A stretch of DNA of 64,000 bases from VRUE01 sp963718775 (GTDB lineage Bacteria; Actinomycetota; Thermoleophilia; Solirubrobacterales; 70-9), in the NCBI GenBank assembly GCA_963718775.1, contig OY970377.1, forward strand, positions 1,240,001 through 1,304,000, given 5' to 3'. Each line of letters starts with the position of its first letter. Positions within the stretch are counted from its first letter, which is position 1. The notes beneath the pieces are model-generated. The model searched no databases and was not told the DNA's origin. It was given only the letters and a program-made list of their open reading frames with translations. Shown one piece after another: positions 8,208 through 16,372 of this stretch. A program made the position numbers and the translations under genes.

Positions 8208-9057
8208 CGCCGGGGCTGCGGATCGCGCCCGCGACACGGGTTGCCTGCAGGGCGCTGCGGTCGTGGATGCGCAGCACGTCGGCGCCACCGCGCACGGCCA
8301 GGGCGAGAGCCGCAACCGTCCCCCACTCGCGCTCGCCCGGCGGCAGCCGCTCCTCCCAGGACCCGGCCAACACCGCGCCGATGAAGTCCTTGCGCGAGAG
8401 CGAGACGTAGAGCGGTAGCCCGAGCGTTCGCAGCTCGGGCAGGCGCCGCACGATCTCCAGGTCCTGCGCGGTGGTCAGGTCGAAGTCGAGTCCGGGGTCG
8501 ATGGCGATCTGCTCCTCAGAGACCCCAAGGCTGCGGGCAAGCTCGACTCTCCCCCCGAACCACGACTTGAGGTGCTCGACGACGTCGCCGTACTCGCGCG
8601 ATGGGCGGTCGACCCGCGGCGGCCCCTCGATGTGCATCAGCACGTAGCCGCAGCCCGTCTCGGCGACCAGCTCAAACATCTCCTCGCTGCCGCCGGAGAT
8701 GTCGTTGACGGCGACCGCGCCGGCCTCCAGCGCAGCCCGCGCGACCTCGACCGAGAAAGTGTCGGCGGAGATCGGCGCCCCCGCCGCGGCCAGTCCCGCG
8801 ATTGCCGGCACCAGCGACGCCGCCTCGACCCCGGGTGGAACCGGCGGCCCACTGCGCGCCGCCACGGCGCCAACATCGAGCATGTCGAACCCGGCCTCGA
8901 CCAATGCCAACCCGTCGGCGATCGCCTGCTCCGGGGTGCCGCTTCGCGCCCCCTCGAACATCGAGTCGACGGTCACGTTGACGATCCCGGCGGCGATCGG
9001 CTGGGACAGGTCGAGGGCTCGGTCAGCGAGCCTCCAGCTCGGGGGCGGGGGCGTCAC
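8188..9057 (-). CDS. folP: divergent dihydropteroate synthase (FolP family)
   Basis: 289 residues with the TIM-barrel pattern of dihydropteroate synthase, which joins p-aminobenzoate to hydroxymethyl-dihydropterin diphosphate in folate synthesis. Supporting motifs are GIVNVTVDSM near residue 24, VAVNDISGG near 117, AIDPGLDFDLT near 190, SRKDFIGAVLAGS near 222 and RIHDRSA near the end. Two active-site loops deviate: the usual NVTPDSF reads NVTVDSM, and the usual ESTRPG loop reads AVAARSGPP. Other folate genes are not adjacent. It could be a paralogue with altered substrate, as known for FolP2-type proteins; the fold assignment is firm, the activity less so. Confidence 0.75.
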   Translation of the reverse strand: MTPPPPSWRLADRALDLSQPIAAGIVNVTVDSMFEGARSGTPEQAIADGLALVEAGFDMLDVGAVAARSGPPVPPGVEAASLVPAIAGLAAAGAPISADTFSVEVARAALEAGAVAVNDISGGSEEMFELVAETGCGYVLMHIEGPPRVDRPSREYGDVVEHLKSWFGGRVELARSLGVSEEQIAIDPGLDFDLTTAQDLEIVRRLPELRTLGLPLYVSLSRKDFIGAVLAGSWEERLPPGEREWGTVAALALAVRGGADVLRIHDRSALQATRVAGAIRSPGADGTKS

Positions 9058-9067
9058 TCCGAGCCGC

Positions 9068-10804
9068 TCAGGGCGATCGCCTGATCGCGAGCGTCTGCTT
9101 GCCGGCCTTTTCGAAGTGCACTCTCACTCGAAAGACGAGCTTACGCCCCGGCATCGCCCCTTCGACCCATCGCAGGCAGTCGGGTGGAACGAGGATGGTG
9201 ACGTCCTTGGCCCCGCCAAACACTTCGGCGTCGATCCCATGTCTGAAAGCCTGGCCTTCGATCATGTGGGCTCGTTCGGTTTCGCCGTCGGCAATGATCG
9301 TGTAGGCCAGCGCTCCCCGCATGCGCGACTCCAACTGAGGCGGCAAATAAATCTCAGCCCCGCTGACCTCACCCCAGGGCAGGTTGGTGCGCACTCGCAA
9401 GCGCAGCGCCGGAGCGGAACGGTCAGACGCATGCGCCTGAAAGCTCACCCGCGCCGAGGGAAGGCAGCGCGCCTGCCGCCGCTGGGCTTCGCTTCCTGGG
9501 CACGGCAGAGCCGTTGCCACGCCGTCGCGGCCGAAGCGGAAGTCAGGTCGCCCGTCGGAGCCGAACCTGGCAACGACCAAGCGCCTGCGACCAGCCAGCG
9601 ACATCGCTGAGGCGACGATCTCGCCGCTGGGCAGGATCGCGACGTCTTCTCCCCTGGCAAAGCGTCGCGGTCCCGATCCGGCTCCAAAGCGAACCAGGCC
9701 GAGGCCGCCGCCGAAGGACGAGTCGAAGCTGCCGTCGGGCAGGAACCTGGCGATCGCGGCTTCGCGGCAGTCGCGGCAGAGGTTGTCGGTCGCACCTTCG
9801 AGTTCGTCGGCGAGCGTCAAGGTGACGACGATCGCGCCGTCAGGCGCGATCGCAAGCGCGGTTGCCTCCCCGTAGCGCGGTCCGGGCATGTGCCACCCAC
9901 TCGACCCGCCTTCGCCAAAGCTCGCGTCGAGAACGCCGTCGCCGTCGAAACGGGCAACCATCGGCCGCGCCCCAGCGCTACCCGCCACGACGAGGCGGCC
10001 AGCATCTTCGGCTATCGCGTTTGCCCGCTCTCCACGAGTTGCGGCGAAGGTGGCGAGCTCCTGCCTGACCAGGCCCACGCCACCGCCAAAGGAGGGGTCG
10101 AAGGAGCTCGACTCCGGCGCGAAGCGCGCAAGGAGCGTCCTGTTGTCGGCAGGCCAGTGAGTATCACCCGCCATCACCAGGCTCCCGTCGGGCCTAGTCA
10201 GCAGGCCGGCGAGGTCATTCCAGGTCTGGTGCGGTTTCAGGTCTCCCGGAATCGTGCCGAGCAGAGCCGCAAAGCTTCCCGTCTGGTCGAGAGAAATGAC
10301 ATCCGCATGCGACTGCCAGGTGCTCTCAATCCACTTCGCGGTACCGGCAACGATCAGGCGCCCGTCGACGGAGGGGAGGATCGAAGCAGGCAGCAACCCG
10401 TCGTCGATTCGCTCAGGGCCGGCGGCGCCCCGCGTTCCGAAGGGCAAGTCCGGGCGACCGTCCGGCAGGAGGCTCAGCAGAAGCGGGCTGAGACCCGAGC
10501 TCTTGGAGCCTTCCCAGGCACCGGCGACGATTCTGCCGTCGGGCCGAAGCGCGACCGCCCTGAAGGGTCGGAAGCGCCGGTCTATCGCAATCCCGCCATC
10601 GCCAAAACCCAGGTCCAGGTGACCCTCGGGGTCGAAACGCGCAACGGCGCCGAAATCCGGCGCAGCCAATCCGGCGACCACGATTCCGCCGTTGGGCTGG
10701 ACAACCATCGTGTCGGCAGCCGGAACTGTCCCCGGAGCGATGGCCATGGCGATCGCGAAAGATGCCAGCGCCGAACCGAGTCCCCGCCATCTTCTCCGGC
10801 CCAC
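9068..10804 (-). CDS. exported Delta-60 repeat beta-propeller-like protein
   Basis: 578 residues with a signal peptide (GSALASFAIAMAIAPGTVPA). From residue about 32 to 420 it contains repeats of about 50-60 residues of the form FxxxGxLDxxFGxxG...ALxPDGxIVVAG, for example ARFDPEGHLDLGFGDGGIAI and VARFDGDGVLDASFGEGG, which is the Delta-60 (TIGR02608-like) pattern. The last 150 residues are a non-repeat domain of beta-rich appearance. Family members are secreted and of unknown function. It ends 10 bases before folP on the same strand, so the two may be cotranscribed, without an obvious functional link. Confidence 0.72.
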   Translation of the reverse strand: MGRRRWRGLGSALASFAIAMAIAPGTVPAADTMVVQPNGGIVVAGLAAPDFGAVARFDPEGHLDLGFGDGGIAIDRRFRPFRAVALRPDGRIVAGAWEGSKSSGLSPLLLSLLPDGRPDLPFGTRGAAGPERIDDGLLPASILPSVDGRLIVAGTAKWIESTWQSHADVISLDQTGSFAALLGTIPGDLKPHQTWNDLAGLLTRPDGSLVMAGDTHWPADNRTLLARFAPESSSFDPSFGGGVGLVRQELATFAATRGERANAIAEDAGRLVVAGSAGARPMVARFDGDGVLDASFGEGGSSGWHMPGPRYGEATALAIAPDGAIVVTLTLADELEGATDNLCRDCREAAIARFLPDGSFDSSFGGGLGLVRFGAGSGPRRFARGEDVAILPSGEIVASAMSLAGRRRLVVARFGSDGRPDFRFGRDGVATALPCPGSEAQRRQARCLPSARVSFQAHASDRSAPALRLRVRTNLPWGEVSGAEIYLPPQLESRMRGALAYTIIADGETERAHMIEGQAFRHGIDAEVFGGAKDVTILVPPDCLRWVEGAMPGRKLVFRVRVHFEKAGKQTLAIRRSP

Positions 10805-10826
10805 AGGAGCTACCGTAGCGCCTCCG

Positions 10827-11642
10827 TTGTTACTGCGATGCGTCTACACCGACCTCGACGGCACCCTGCTCGGCAAGGGCTCCTCGCTCTTCCGCGACGC
10901 CGGCGGGGCCTTCTCGCTGGCCCAGGCGCGCGGCCTCGAGGCCTGCCAGCGGGCCGGGGTCGAGGTCGTGATCATGTCCGGTCGACGCGAGCCGCAGGTG
11001 CACGAGTGCGCTCGCCTGATGGGCCAGTCCTCCTACATCTACGAGGCCGGCTGCGCCTTCGCGATCGAGGGCGAGACGACGCTGATGACCGGCGAGATGG
11101 TCCCCGACGAGGACGGCACCGTCTACGAGAAGATCGAGCAGCGCGGCATCCCGAAGCTGCTCTTCCAGCGCTTCGAGGGGCGGCTGGAGTACCACGCCCC
11201 GTGGCACCACGGGCGCATCCTCTCCCACCTCTTCCGCGGCAAGGTAGACGTCGAGGAGGCCAACCGGCTGCTCGAGGCCGAGGGGCACGGCGACCTGCGC
11301 CTGCTCGACAACGGCGCGATCGGCCGCGAGATGCCGGCCGTCGATGGCCCCACGCACGCCTACCACCTCGTCCCCAAGCTGGTCAGCAAGGCCGCCGCGG
11401 TAGCGGCCCACGCTCGTGTCCGCGGCTACGACCCGGCCAACTGCATCGCCGTCGGCGACTCGGTCGAGGACCTCGAGGTAGCCGCCGCCGTGGGTCGCTT
11501 CTTCGTCGTCGCCAACGGGCCCGAGCGCGACCCCGGCCTGCGTGCCGCCCTCGCTGTCTGGGACAACGCGACGGTCACCGAGGGCGCGATGGGCGACGGC
11601 TTCTACGAGGCAGTCGTCTCGACCCTGGTCGAGCGCCGCTGA
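10827..11642 (+). CDS. HAD-superfamily phosphatase (Cof/MPGP-like)
   Basis: About 271 residues from a TTG at 10827; the frame is open further upstream but that part overlaps the divergent gene, and the start is uncertain. Motif I VYTDLDGTLLG carries the nucleophilic Asp and Asp+2, IMSGRREPQ is motif II, the KLVSKAAAVAAH Lys is motif III and AVGDSVEDLEVAAAVG is motif IV. The large insert between motifs II and III indicates a type-IIB cap as in Cof-like and mannosyl-3-phosphoglycerate phosphatases. Substrate is not readable. It precedes the DtxR-type regulator by 54 bases on the same strand. Confidence 0.78.
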   Translation: MLLRCVYTDLDGTLLGKGSSLFRDAGGAFSLAQARGLEACQRAGVEVVIMSGRREPQVHECARLMGQSSYIYEAGCAFAIEGETTLMTGEMVPDEDGTVYEKIEQRGIPKLLFQRFEGRLEYHAPWHHGRILSHLFRGKVDVEEANRLLEAEGHGDLRLLDNGAIGREMPAVDGPTHAYHLVPKLVSKAAAVAAHARVRGYDPANCIAVGDSVEDLEVAAAVGRFFVVANGPERDPGLRAALAVWDNATVTEGAMGDGFYEAVVSTLVERR

Positions 11643-11696
11643 GCAGCCACTAATATCGGCCTGCAGCCATTTTCGACCCCCTGGAAGGAGCGCCCC

Positions 11697-12413
11697 TTGT
11701 CGCAGGAGACGGCCACCGTCGCCGAGCAGGAGTACCTGGAGATCATGTTCTGGCTGGAGGAGGCCGGGCTGCCGATGACCGGGGCCAACATCGCCCGCGC
11801 GATGCAACTCTCGCCACCCACCGTGCACGAGATGATCGGCCGCCTCGTCGGCGACGGCTACGTCGAGCGCAAGCCCGACAAGTCGCTCACCTTCACCGAG
11901 TCCGGGCGTGACCACGCCAGCCACATCGTCCGCCGCCACCGCATGATCGAGCGTTTCCTCACCGACGTCCTCGGCATCCCCTGGGACGAGGTCCACGAGG
12001 AGGCGGAGCGGATCGAGCACGCGATGTCGCCAGTGCTGGAGGAGCGCATGCGGGCGGCGATCGGCGACGCGACGACCTGCCCGCACGGCCACCCGATCGT
12101 CGAGGGCGCCCGTGAGCAGGGCTCGCTGCTCTCCGACGTCGAGCCCGGCGCCAAGGTTCACGTGCTGCGCTTCGAGAACGAGGCCGAGGAGCTGCTCCAC
12201 TACCTCAAGGACGCCGGCCTGCATCCGGGGCTGGAGGGCACGGTCGAGAGCTCCGGCGAGGAGGGCGTCACCTTCATCTCCGAGGAGGGCAGCCACCGGG
12301 TCACCCGCAGCGTCGCCGAGACCGTCTCGGTGCGCGCCGACCCCGCGCCGCCGCCGCGGGCGACGATCCCGGAGCAGTTGGTTCTCTCCAGCAGCGACCG
12401 ATACGGCCGCTAA
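11697..12413 (+). CDS. DtxR/MntR-family metal-dependent transcriptional repressor
   Basis: 238 residues starting at TTG 11697 with a strong GGAAGGAG site nine bases upstream. The winged HTH (LPMTGANIARAMQLSPPTVH, then EMIGRLVGDGYVERKPDKSL) is followed by the DtxR dimerisation and metal-binding domain (HIVRRHRMIERFLTDVLGIP, WDEVHEEAERIEHAMSP, TTCPHGHPI) and an SH3-like FeoA-type C-terminus (GAKVHVLRF ... SHRVTRSVAETVSV). Such proteins sense Fe(II) or Mn(II) and repress uptake genes. Iron as the signal would suit the two ferritin-like genes and the ferritin elsewhere in the window, but that link is inference. Confidence 0.9.
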   Translation: MSQETATVAEQEYLEIMFWLEEAGLPMTGANIARAMQLSPPTVHEMIGRLVGDGYVERKPDKSLTFTESGRDHASHIVRRHRMIERFLTDVLGIPWDEVHEEAERIEHAMSPVLEERMRAAIGDATTCPHGHPIVEGAREQGSLLSDVEPGAKVHVLRFENEAEELLHYLKDAGLHPGLEGTVESSGEEGVTFISEEGSHRVTRSVAETVSVRADPAPPPRATIPEQLVLSSSDRYGR

Positions 12414-12416
12414 AGC

Positions 12417-13097
12417 TCAGCTCGGCATAGAGAGAGTCACCATCGGCTTCGCCGTCGGCTGATCGCTGCCGCCGCGCGGCTCCATCGTCACCATCACCGC
12501 GCTGACGCCCTGCATGTCGTCGATCACCGCGGTGGCGGTGCCGTCGCGGTTGGGCAGGAAGAGAGTCTTCGCCGATTCGACCCGCTCGCCGCGCTGCACC
12601 CAGGCCTGCAGGACCTTGTCGGCAGGGAGCTCGTCGACGTTGGCGAGGCGCAACGTGCCGGAGTCGTCTTCGCTGACGATCTTCGCGGTGACACCGGGGG
12701 CGTGACCCGCGGCCACAGTGGTCTCGCTACCGCCATCGGAGCCGCCGCTGATCGCGTAGCCGCCGATCGCGGCCACTAGGAGGACGGCCGCGGCCAGGCC
12801 GGCCAGCGGGCGCAGGGTCAGCCAGCGGGTCCGGCGCGAACTCCCAGAGAGCTCGGGACGCGCCGCCTCCGAACGCACCTGCTCGAACAGGCGGGCGCGC
12901 AGCTCGGCCGGCGGCTCGAGCCGCTCGGCCGACTCCGGCAGCAACTGCGCCGCCGGCCGCAGCCAGTCGAGCTCGACCTTGCATTCCTCGCAGCCGGCGA
13001 TGTGGCGCTCCAGCTCGGCCGACTCGCCGGGCTCCAGGGCGCCCAACACGTAGGCCGCCAAGTCGTCGCGCCAGCGATCGTGCTCTGTCTCGTTCAT
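12417..13097 (-). CDS. anti-sigma-K-type factor with zinc-finger domain (RskA-like)
   Basis: 226 residues. The N-terminal anti-sigma domain has the H-x3-C-x2-C motif (ERHIAGCEECKVELDWL, residues about 30-46); one membrane helix follows (LAGLAAAVLLVAAIGGYAIS, about 103-122) and the C-terminal extracytoplasmic domain (VLQAWVQRGERVESAKTLFL) is the RskA type. It would hold the partner sigma factor at the membrane until released by regulated proteolysis. Its ATG overlaps the sigma stop (ATGA, 13094-13097), so the pair is coupled. The C-terminal gene end nearly abuts the convergent DtxR gene. Confidence 0.9.
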   Translation of the reverse strand: MNETEHDRWRDDLAAYVLGALEPGESAELERHIAGCEECKVELDWLRPAAQLLPESAERLEPPAELRARLFEQVRSEAARPELSGSSRRTRWLTLRPLAGLAAAVLLVAAIGGYAISGGSDGGSETTVAAGHAPGVTAKIVSEDDSGTLRLANVDELPADKVLQAWVQRGERVESAKTLFLPNRDGTATAVIDDMQGVSAVMVTMEPRGGSDQPTAKPMVTLSMPS

Positions 13098-13675
13098 GCC
13101 AGTCCCTCCGCAAGCTGTCCGCGAATCTTCTCCAGGCCGAGCCGCATCCGCCCCTTCACCGTGCCCAGCGGCACCTCAAGCATCGTCGCGATCTCCGACT
13201 GGCTGAAGCCGCCGAAGTAGGCGAGCTCGAGCACCTTCGACTGCTCACCCGGCAGCTCGCCCAGCGCGCCGCGCAACTCGCCCGCCGTCTCACGGCGCAG
13301 CGCCTCGGCCTCGACCAGCTCCTCGGCCGGACGCTGGTCGAGGATCGAGTCGTCGTCGAAGTCGAGCTTCGGCGCCCGTCCCGCCCTGCTGCGCAGAGCG
13401 TCGATCGCGCGGTTGCGGACGATGCCGAGCATCCAGGTGCGCACACTGCCACGCGCCGAGTCGTAGCGGGCGCCGCTGCGCCAGATCGATATGAAGGCCT
13501 CCTGGGTGACGTCTTCCGCCGCCCCCCGCTCGCCGACGATCCGGTAGGCAAGCGAGTAGGCGACGCCGCCGTGGCGGTCGTAGAAGACCTCGAAGGCGCC
13601 AGGGTCCTTCTCGCCGATCAGCGGCATCAGCTCCTCGTCGGCGAGGCGCTCGGCTTTGCTCGTCTTGACCTTCAT
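13094..13675 (-). CDS. ECF RNA polymerase sigma factor, SigK-like
   Basis: 193 residues. Region 2: FEVFYDRHGGVAYSLAYRIV, EDVTQEAFISIWRSGARYDS. Region 4: GALGELPGEQSKVLELAYFG, GFSQSEIATMLEVPLGTVKG followed by RMRLGLEKIR. Encoded directly ahead of its RskA-like anti-sigma with an ATGA overlap. It is 25 bases behind the ferritin-like genes, so sigma, anti-sigma and two ferritin-like proteins appear to form one leftward operon, probably self-activated. Confidence 0.92.
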   Translation of the reverse strand: MKVKTSKAERLADEELMPLIGEKDPGAFEVFYDRHGGVAYSLAYRIVGERGAAEDVTQEAFISIWRSGARYDSARGSVRTWMLGIVRNRAIDALRSRAGRAPKLDFDDDSILDQRPAEELVEAEALRRETAGELRGALGELPGEQSKVLELAYFGGFSQSEIATMLEVPLGTVKGRMRLGLEKIRGQLAEGLA

Positions 13676-13700
13676 CTGGCTCAGCGCCTCACCTGGCCCG

Positions 13701-14387
13701 CTAGGCGATGAACGGTTCGACCGCCTTGAGGACCTTAGCCTTGTCCAGCGCCGGGTCGAAGGCGACGGGCGACGGTTCGGCGCCGTTCTGCAGCCGCATC
13801 GCCGCCGCGTGACGGGCCTCGACCTGGACGATCGAGCCGGCCGCTTCCAGCACTTCCTTGGACTTGATCTGGGGCGCAGCGCCGTTGTAGGCGCTGACTC
13901 CGGTGTCCTCGAAGGTCTGGGCGAGCTTGAGGAAGCCAGCCGTGTCGTTGTATGGGAAGTCGAATTTCGGCTCCGACACTGGCTTGCCGCCGAGCTTCTT
14001 GATCGTTTCGGTCAGCGCGCCGACGTGTTCGTCCTCGTCGCGGCCAACCAGGTCGATCAGGCTCTTCAGGTCGCCCTTCGCCTTGGCCCGGGTCTTCGCT
14101 TCGCGGTAGAAGCTCGACTCGAGGTACTCGAGCGTGAGGGCGAAGTTGAGGATGCCGACATCACCGCCGCCGGACATCGCCAGCGCCCTGCCGACGAACG
14201 GCCCGACCATCGCGGCGCCATAGACGGCGCCGACGGCCAGCGCTCCCTTGAGGATCACCTCGCCGCGGGAGAGGTCTTCGCTATCCGTCTCGACCTGAAC
14301 ATCGGCGAGCTCTGGTACCGAGACCGTCTCAACCCGTGTATCGCGCGGGCTGAGACGGTCTCGCGAAGTCAGGATCTGGTCGCTCAT
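13701..14387 (-). CDS. membrane-associated ferritin-like domain protein
   Basis: 228 residues with a hydrophobic segment at about 45-68 (GEVILKGALAVGAVYGAAMV) followed by a four-helix ferritin-like domain: DVGILNFALTLEYLESSFYR, LVGRDEDEHVGALTETIKKL, LKLAQTFEDTGVSAYNGAAP and IVQVEARHAAAM. The Glu and ExxH residues in each helix pair could bind two metal ions. Related to the next upstream gene over the whole domain (shared DVGILN-ALTLEYLE, HV-ALT-KKLGGKP), so the two are tandem paralogues, this one without the Tat lipoprotein leader. The role is likely iron/oxidant handling at the cell surface, inferred from fold. Confidence 0.8.
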   Translation of the reverse strand: MSDQILTSRDRLSPRDTRVETVSVPELADVQVETDSEDLSRGEVILKGALAVGAVYGAAMVGPFVGRALAMSGGGDVGILNFALTLEYLESSFYREAKTRAKAKGDLKSLIDLVGRDEDEHVGALTETIKKLGGKPVSEPKFDFPYNDTAGFLKLAQTFEDTGVSAYNGAAPQIKSKEVLEAAGSIVQVEARHAAAMRLQNGAEPSPVAFDPALDKAKVLKAVEPFIA

Positions 14388-14416
14388 CTCATTCTCCTTT
14401 CGCTCTGGGCGCCGGC

Positions 14417-15082
14417 TCAGCCGACGATGAAGGGTTCGACGGACTTGAGGACTTCGTCGGCGCCAGCCGGGACGGCGAAGGCGCCGTCGGGCGTGATCGA
14501 CTCGCCGAGCAGCGTGTTGAGTGCCGCCGCGTGGCGGCCCTCGACGCTGTGGATCGAGAGGGCAGCCGCAAGCACTTCCGGGCTCTTGATGTTCGCCGCC
14601 TGGCCGAGGTAGGCGGCGGCGCCGAGGTTCTCCACCGTGCCGGCCAGTTCGAGCACCGACTTGGCGTTCTTGAGCGGGAATTCGGTCTTCGGCTTCGGCG
14701 CCGGTTTGCCACCCAGTTTCTTGACGAAGGCGGTGAGCGCGGTGACGTGTTCGGCCTCCTCGCTGCCGAACTTGCGAATCGTCGCCAGGTCGGAGCCCTT
14801 GAAGAGGCCGCTCTTGACCACATCGGCGTAGAAGGCGTCCTCGAGGTACTCGAGCGTCAGCGCGTAGTTGAGGATGCCAACGTCGCCCCTGCCGAATTTC
14901 TCGGTGCCGGTCTTGGCAGCGGCGCTACTCGTCGCCATCGTCGTCGTGTCGCCATCGTCGCCACAGGCGGCGAGGAAGACGCCCAACGCGGCGGAGCCAC
15001 CGGTCACCGCAAGCAGCTTGCGGCGCGAGACCGGGTCACTGGTGACCCGTGAAAGAGCGCTCTCCTTATTCGCAACAGCCAT
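14417..15082 (-). CDS. Tat-exported ferritin-like domain lipoprotein
   Basis: 221 residues. A twin-arginine leader SRRKLLAVTGGSAALGVFLA ends in a lipobox-like AAC, so the protein is probably exported folded, with its metal loaded, and lipid-anchored. A Thr/Ser/Ala linker follows, then the ferritin-like domain: DVGILNYALTLEYLEDAFYA, KFGSEEAEHVTALTAFVKKL, SVLELAGTVENLGAAAYLGQ, SIHSVEGRHAAALN. First gene of an operon with a second ferritin-like gene, the SigK-like sigma and its RskA-like anti-sigma. Its ribosome site lies in a predicted leader hairpin. Confidence 0.85.
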   Translation of the reverse strand: MAVANKESALSRVTSDPVSRRKLLAVTGGSAALGVFLAACGDDGDTTTMATSSAAAKTGTEKFGRGDVGILNYALTLEYLEDAFYADVVKSGLFKGSDLATIRKFGSEEAEHVTALTAFVKKLGGKPAPKPKTEFPLKNAKSVLELAGTVENLGAAAYLGQAANIKSPEVLAAALSIHSVEGRHAAALNTLLGESITPDGAFAVPAGADEVLKSVEPFIVG

Positions 15083-15088
15083 GCTTCC

Positions 15089-15133
15089 TCCTCGGTCGCG
15101 GGTCGTTAACCCCTCTACGGGGAGGCGACCGAG
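15089..15133 (-). promoter_or_regulatory. nested hairpin in the leader of the ferritin-like/SigK operon
   Basis: Outer arms 15089-15098 and 15124-15133 are perfect 10-base complements; inside, CCCC (15109-15112) pairs with GGGG (15118-15121). The outer arm borders the purine-rich ribosome-binding site (GGAGGA) of the gene starting at 15082, so folding could limit its translation. It may equally be part of a promoter. Confidence 0.4.
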
Positions 15134-15155
15134 GTGGATCAGCGGCGGCGGGTGA

Positions 15156-16259
15156 CTAGGCGGGGGAGCCGGCGCGAACCCGCTCCAGGGCGCGGACGAT
15201 GCGGGCGATGCCCTCGCCGATCCGCTCCGGCGGCACGCTGGCGAAGGAGAGGCGCAGGCTGTTGGTGCCGCCGTCGATCATGAAGTCGGGCCCGGCGACG
15301 AAGGCGACACCCTCGCCCTTGGCCTCGGCCAGCAACGCCGTCGTGTCGGTGCCCTCAGCGAGATCGAGCCAGAGGAAGTAACCGCCCTCCGGAACGACGA
15401 ACTCGGCCTCGGGGATCTGCTCCCGCAGCGCCTCGACCAGGGCGTCGCAGCGTGCCTGCAGCGCGCCTTTGACGAACTCGATGTTCTTGTCGAGCCCGCC
15501 GGAGCGGCAGAGCTCGAGGACGATGGACTCGGCCAGCATGTTGGGTGAGATGTAGGTCTCGTTGGCCCGCTTGGCCAGCTGGGCGATCTCCCCGGCCGGC
15601 CCGGCCAGGTAGCCAACCCGCACCCCGGGGCTGACCGTCTTGGAAAAGGAGGAGGCGTGGATGACCCGATCGGCCTTGTCGATCTCGAGCATCGTCTCCA
15701 GCGCCTCGCCCTCGAAGGGCAGCTCGCGATAGGGGTCGTCCTCGAAGATCCAGAAGCCGTGCTCGGCGGCGAGCTCGACCAGCCGCACCCGCTTCGCGGC
15801 CGAGAGCGTGCAACCGGCGGGGTTATGGAAGTTGGGGATGACGTGGGCGAGCTTGATCGGGCCCTCGGCGAGCGCTGCTTCAAACGCCGCGATGTCCAGC
15901 CCATCGGCCTCCAGCGCCACCGGCACCAGCTCGACCCCGAGCCGTTGCAGCATCAAGAGCGTGCGGTCGTAGGTCGGCTGCTCGACCACGACCCGGTCAC
16001 CGGCCTCGAGCAGATGCTCGAACAACATCGCCCCGGCCTCCAGTGACCCGTTGGCGACCATCACCTGTCCGGCATCCAGCCCTCCGTGCCGCTCGGCGAT
16101 CCACTCGCAAAGCCCAGGATGCCCGATCCCGGTCCCGTAGGAGAGCGCCTTTTCCCAGTCCTCGGCCAGCGCAACCGCCGCCGCATCCCGCACCGCGTCC
16201 TTGGGCAGGATGTCGGCGCTGGGCGCCCCGCGAGCAAATGAAATCGTGTCGTTAGCCAT
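15156..16259 (-). CDS. PLP-dependent aminotransferase class I/II (2-aminoadipate/aromatic transaminase-like)
   Basis: 367 residues starting MANDTISFARGAPSADILPK; a longer frame exists but this start suits the family. PLP-enzyme signature: NPAGCTLSAAKR, FEDDPYRELPFEGEALE, and ASSFSKTVSPGVRVGYLAGP containing the Schiff-base Lys; the terminal Arg motif LRLSFASVPPERIGEGI binds the substrate carboxylate. Similar to the aminotransferase half of MocR proteins and to LysN/2-aminoadipate transaminases but without a GntR domain. Cytoplasmic; amino donor unknown. Transcribed divergently from the AbiEi-DUF559 gene across a nested inverted repeat. Confidence 0.85.
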   Translation of the reverse strand: MANDTISFARGAPSADILPKDAVRDAAAVALAEDWEKALSYGTGIGHPGLCEWIAERHGGLDAGQVMVANGSLEAGAMLFEHLLEAGDRVVVEQPTYDRTLLMLQRLGVELVPVALEADGLDIAAFEAALAEGPIKLAHVIPNFHNPAGCTLSAAKRVRLVELAAEHGFWIFEDDPYRELPFEGEALETMLEIDKADRVIHASSFSKTVSPGVRVGYLAGPAGEIAQLAKRANETYISPNMLAESIVLELCRSGGLDKNIEFVKGALQARCDALVEALREQIPEAEFVVPEGGYFLWLDLAEGTDTTALLAEAKGEGVAFVAGPDFMIDGGTNSLRLSFASVPPERIGEGIARIVRALERVRAGSPA

Positions 16260-16320
16260 ACGCCCCGACCCTAGCAACGCCCACTCGCCGCCGATCCGTC
16301 CCTCCAAGGGGGAAGAACCA

Positions 16321-16372
16321 GGGCGTGTCTGAGCTTAGCCACGACATATCGTGGGAAAACTCAGACACGCCC
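16321..16372. repeat. nested inverted repeat in a divergent intergenic region
   Basis: Arms 16321-16333 and 16360-16372 (13 bases, perfect) enclose a smaller hairpin, CCACGA-CATA-TCGTGG at 16339-16354. Unlike most others in the window it lies between two divergent genes, so it cannot be explained as a terminator; the GTG start considered for the downstream gene is inside it. Confidence 0.6.
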
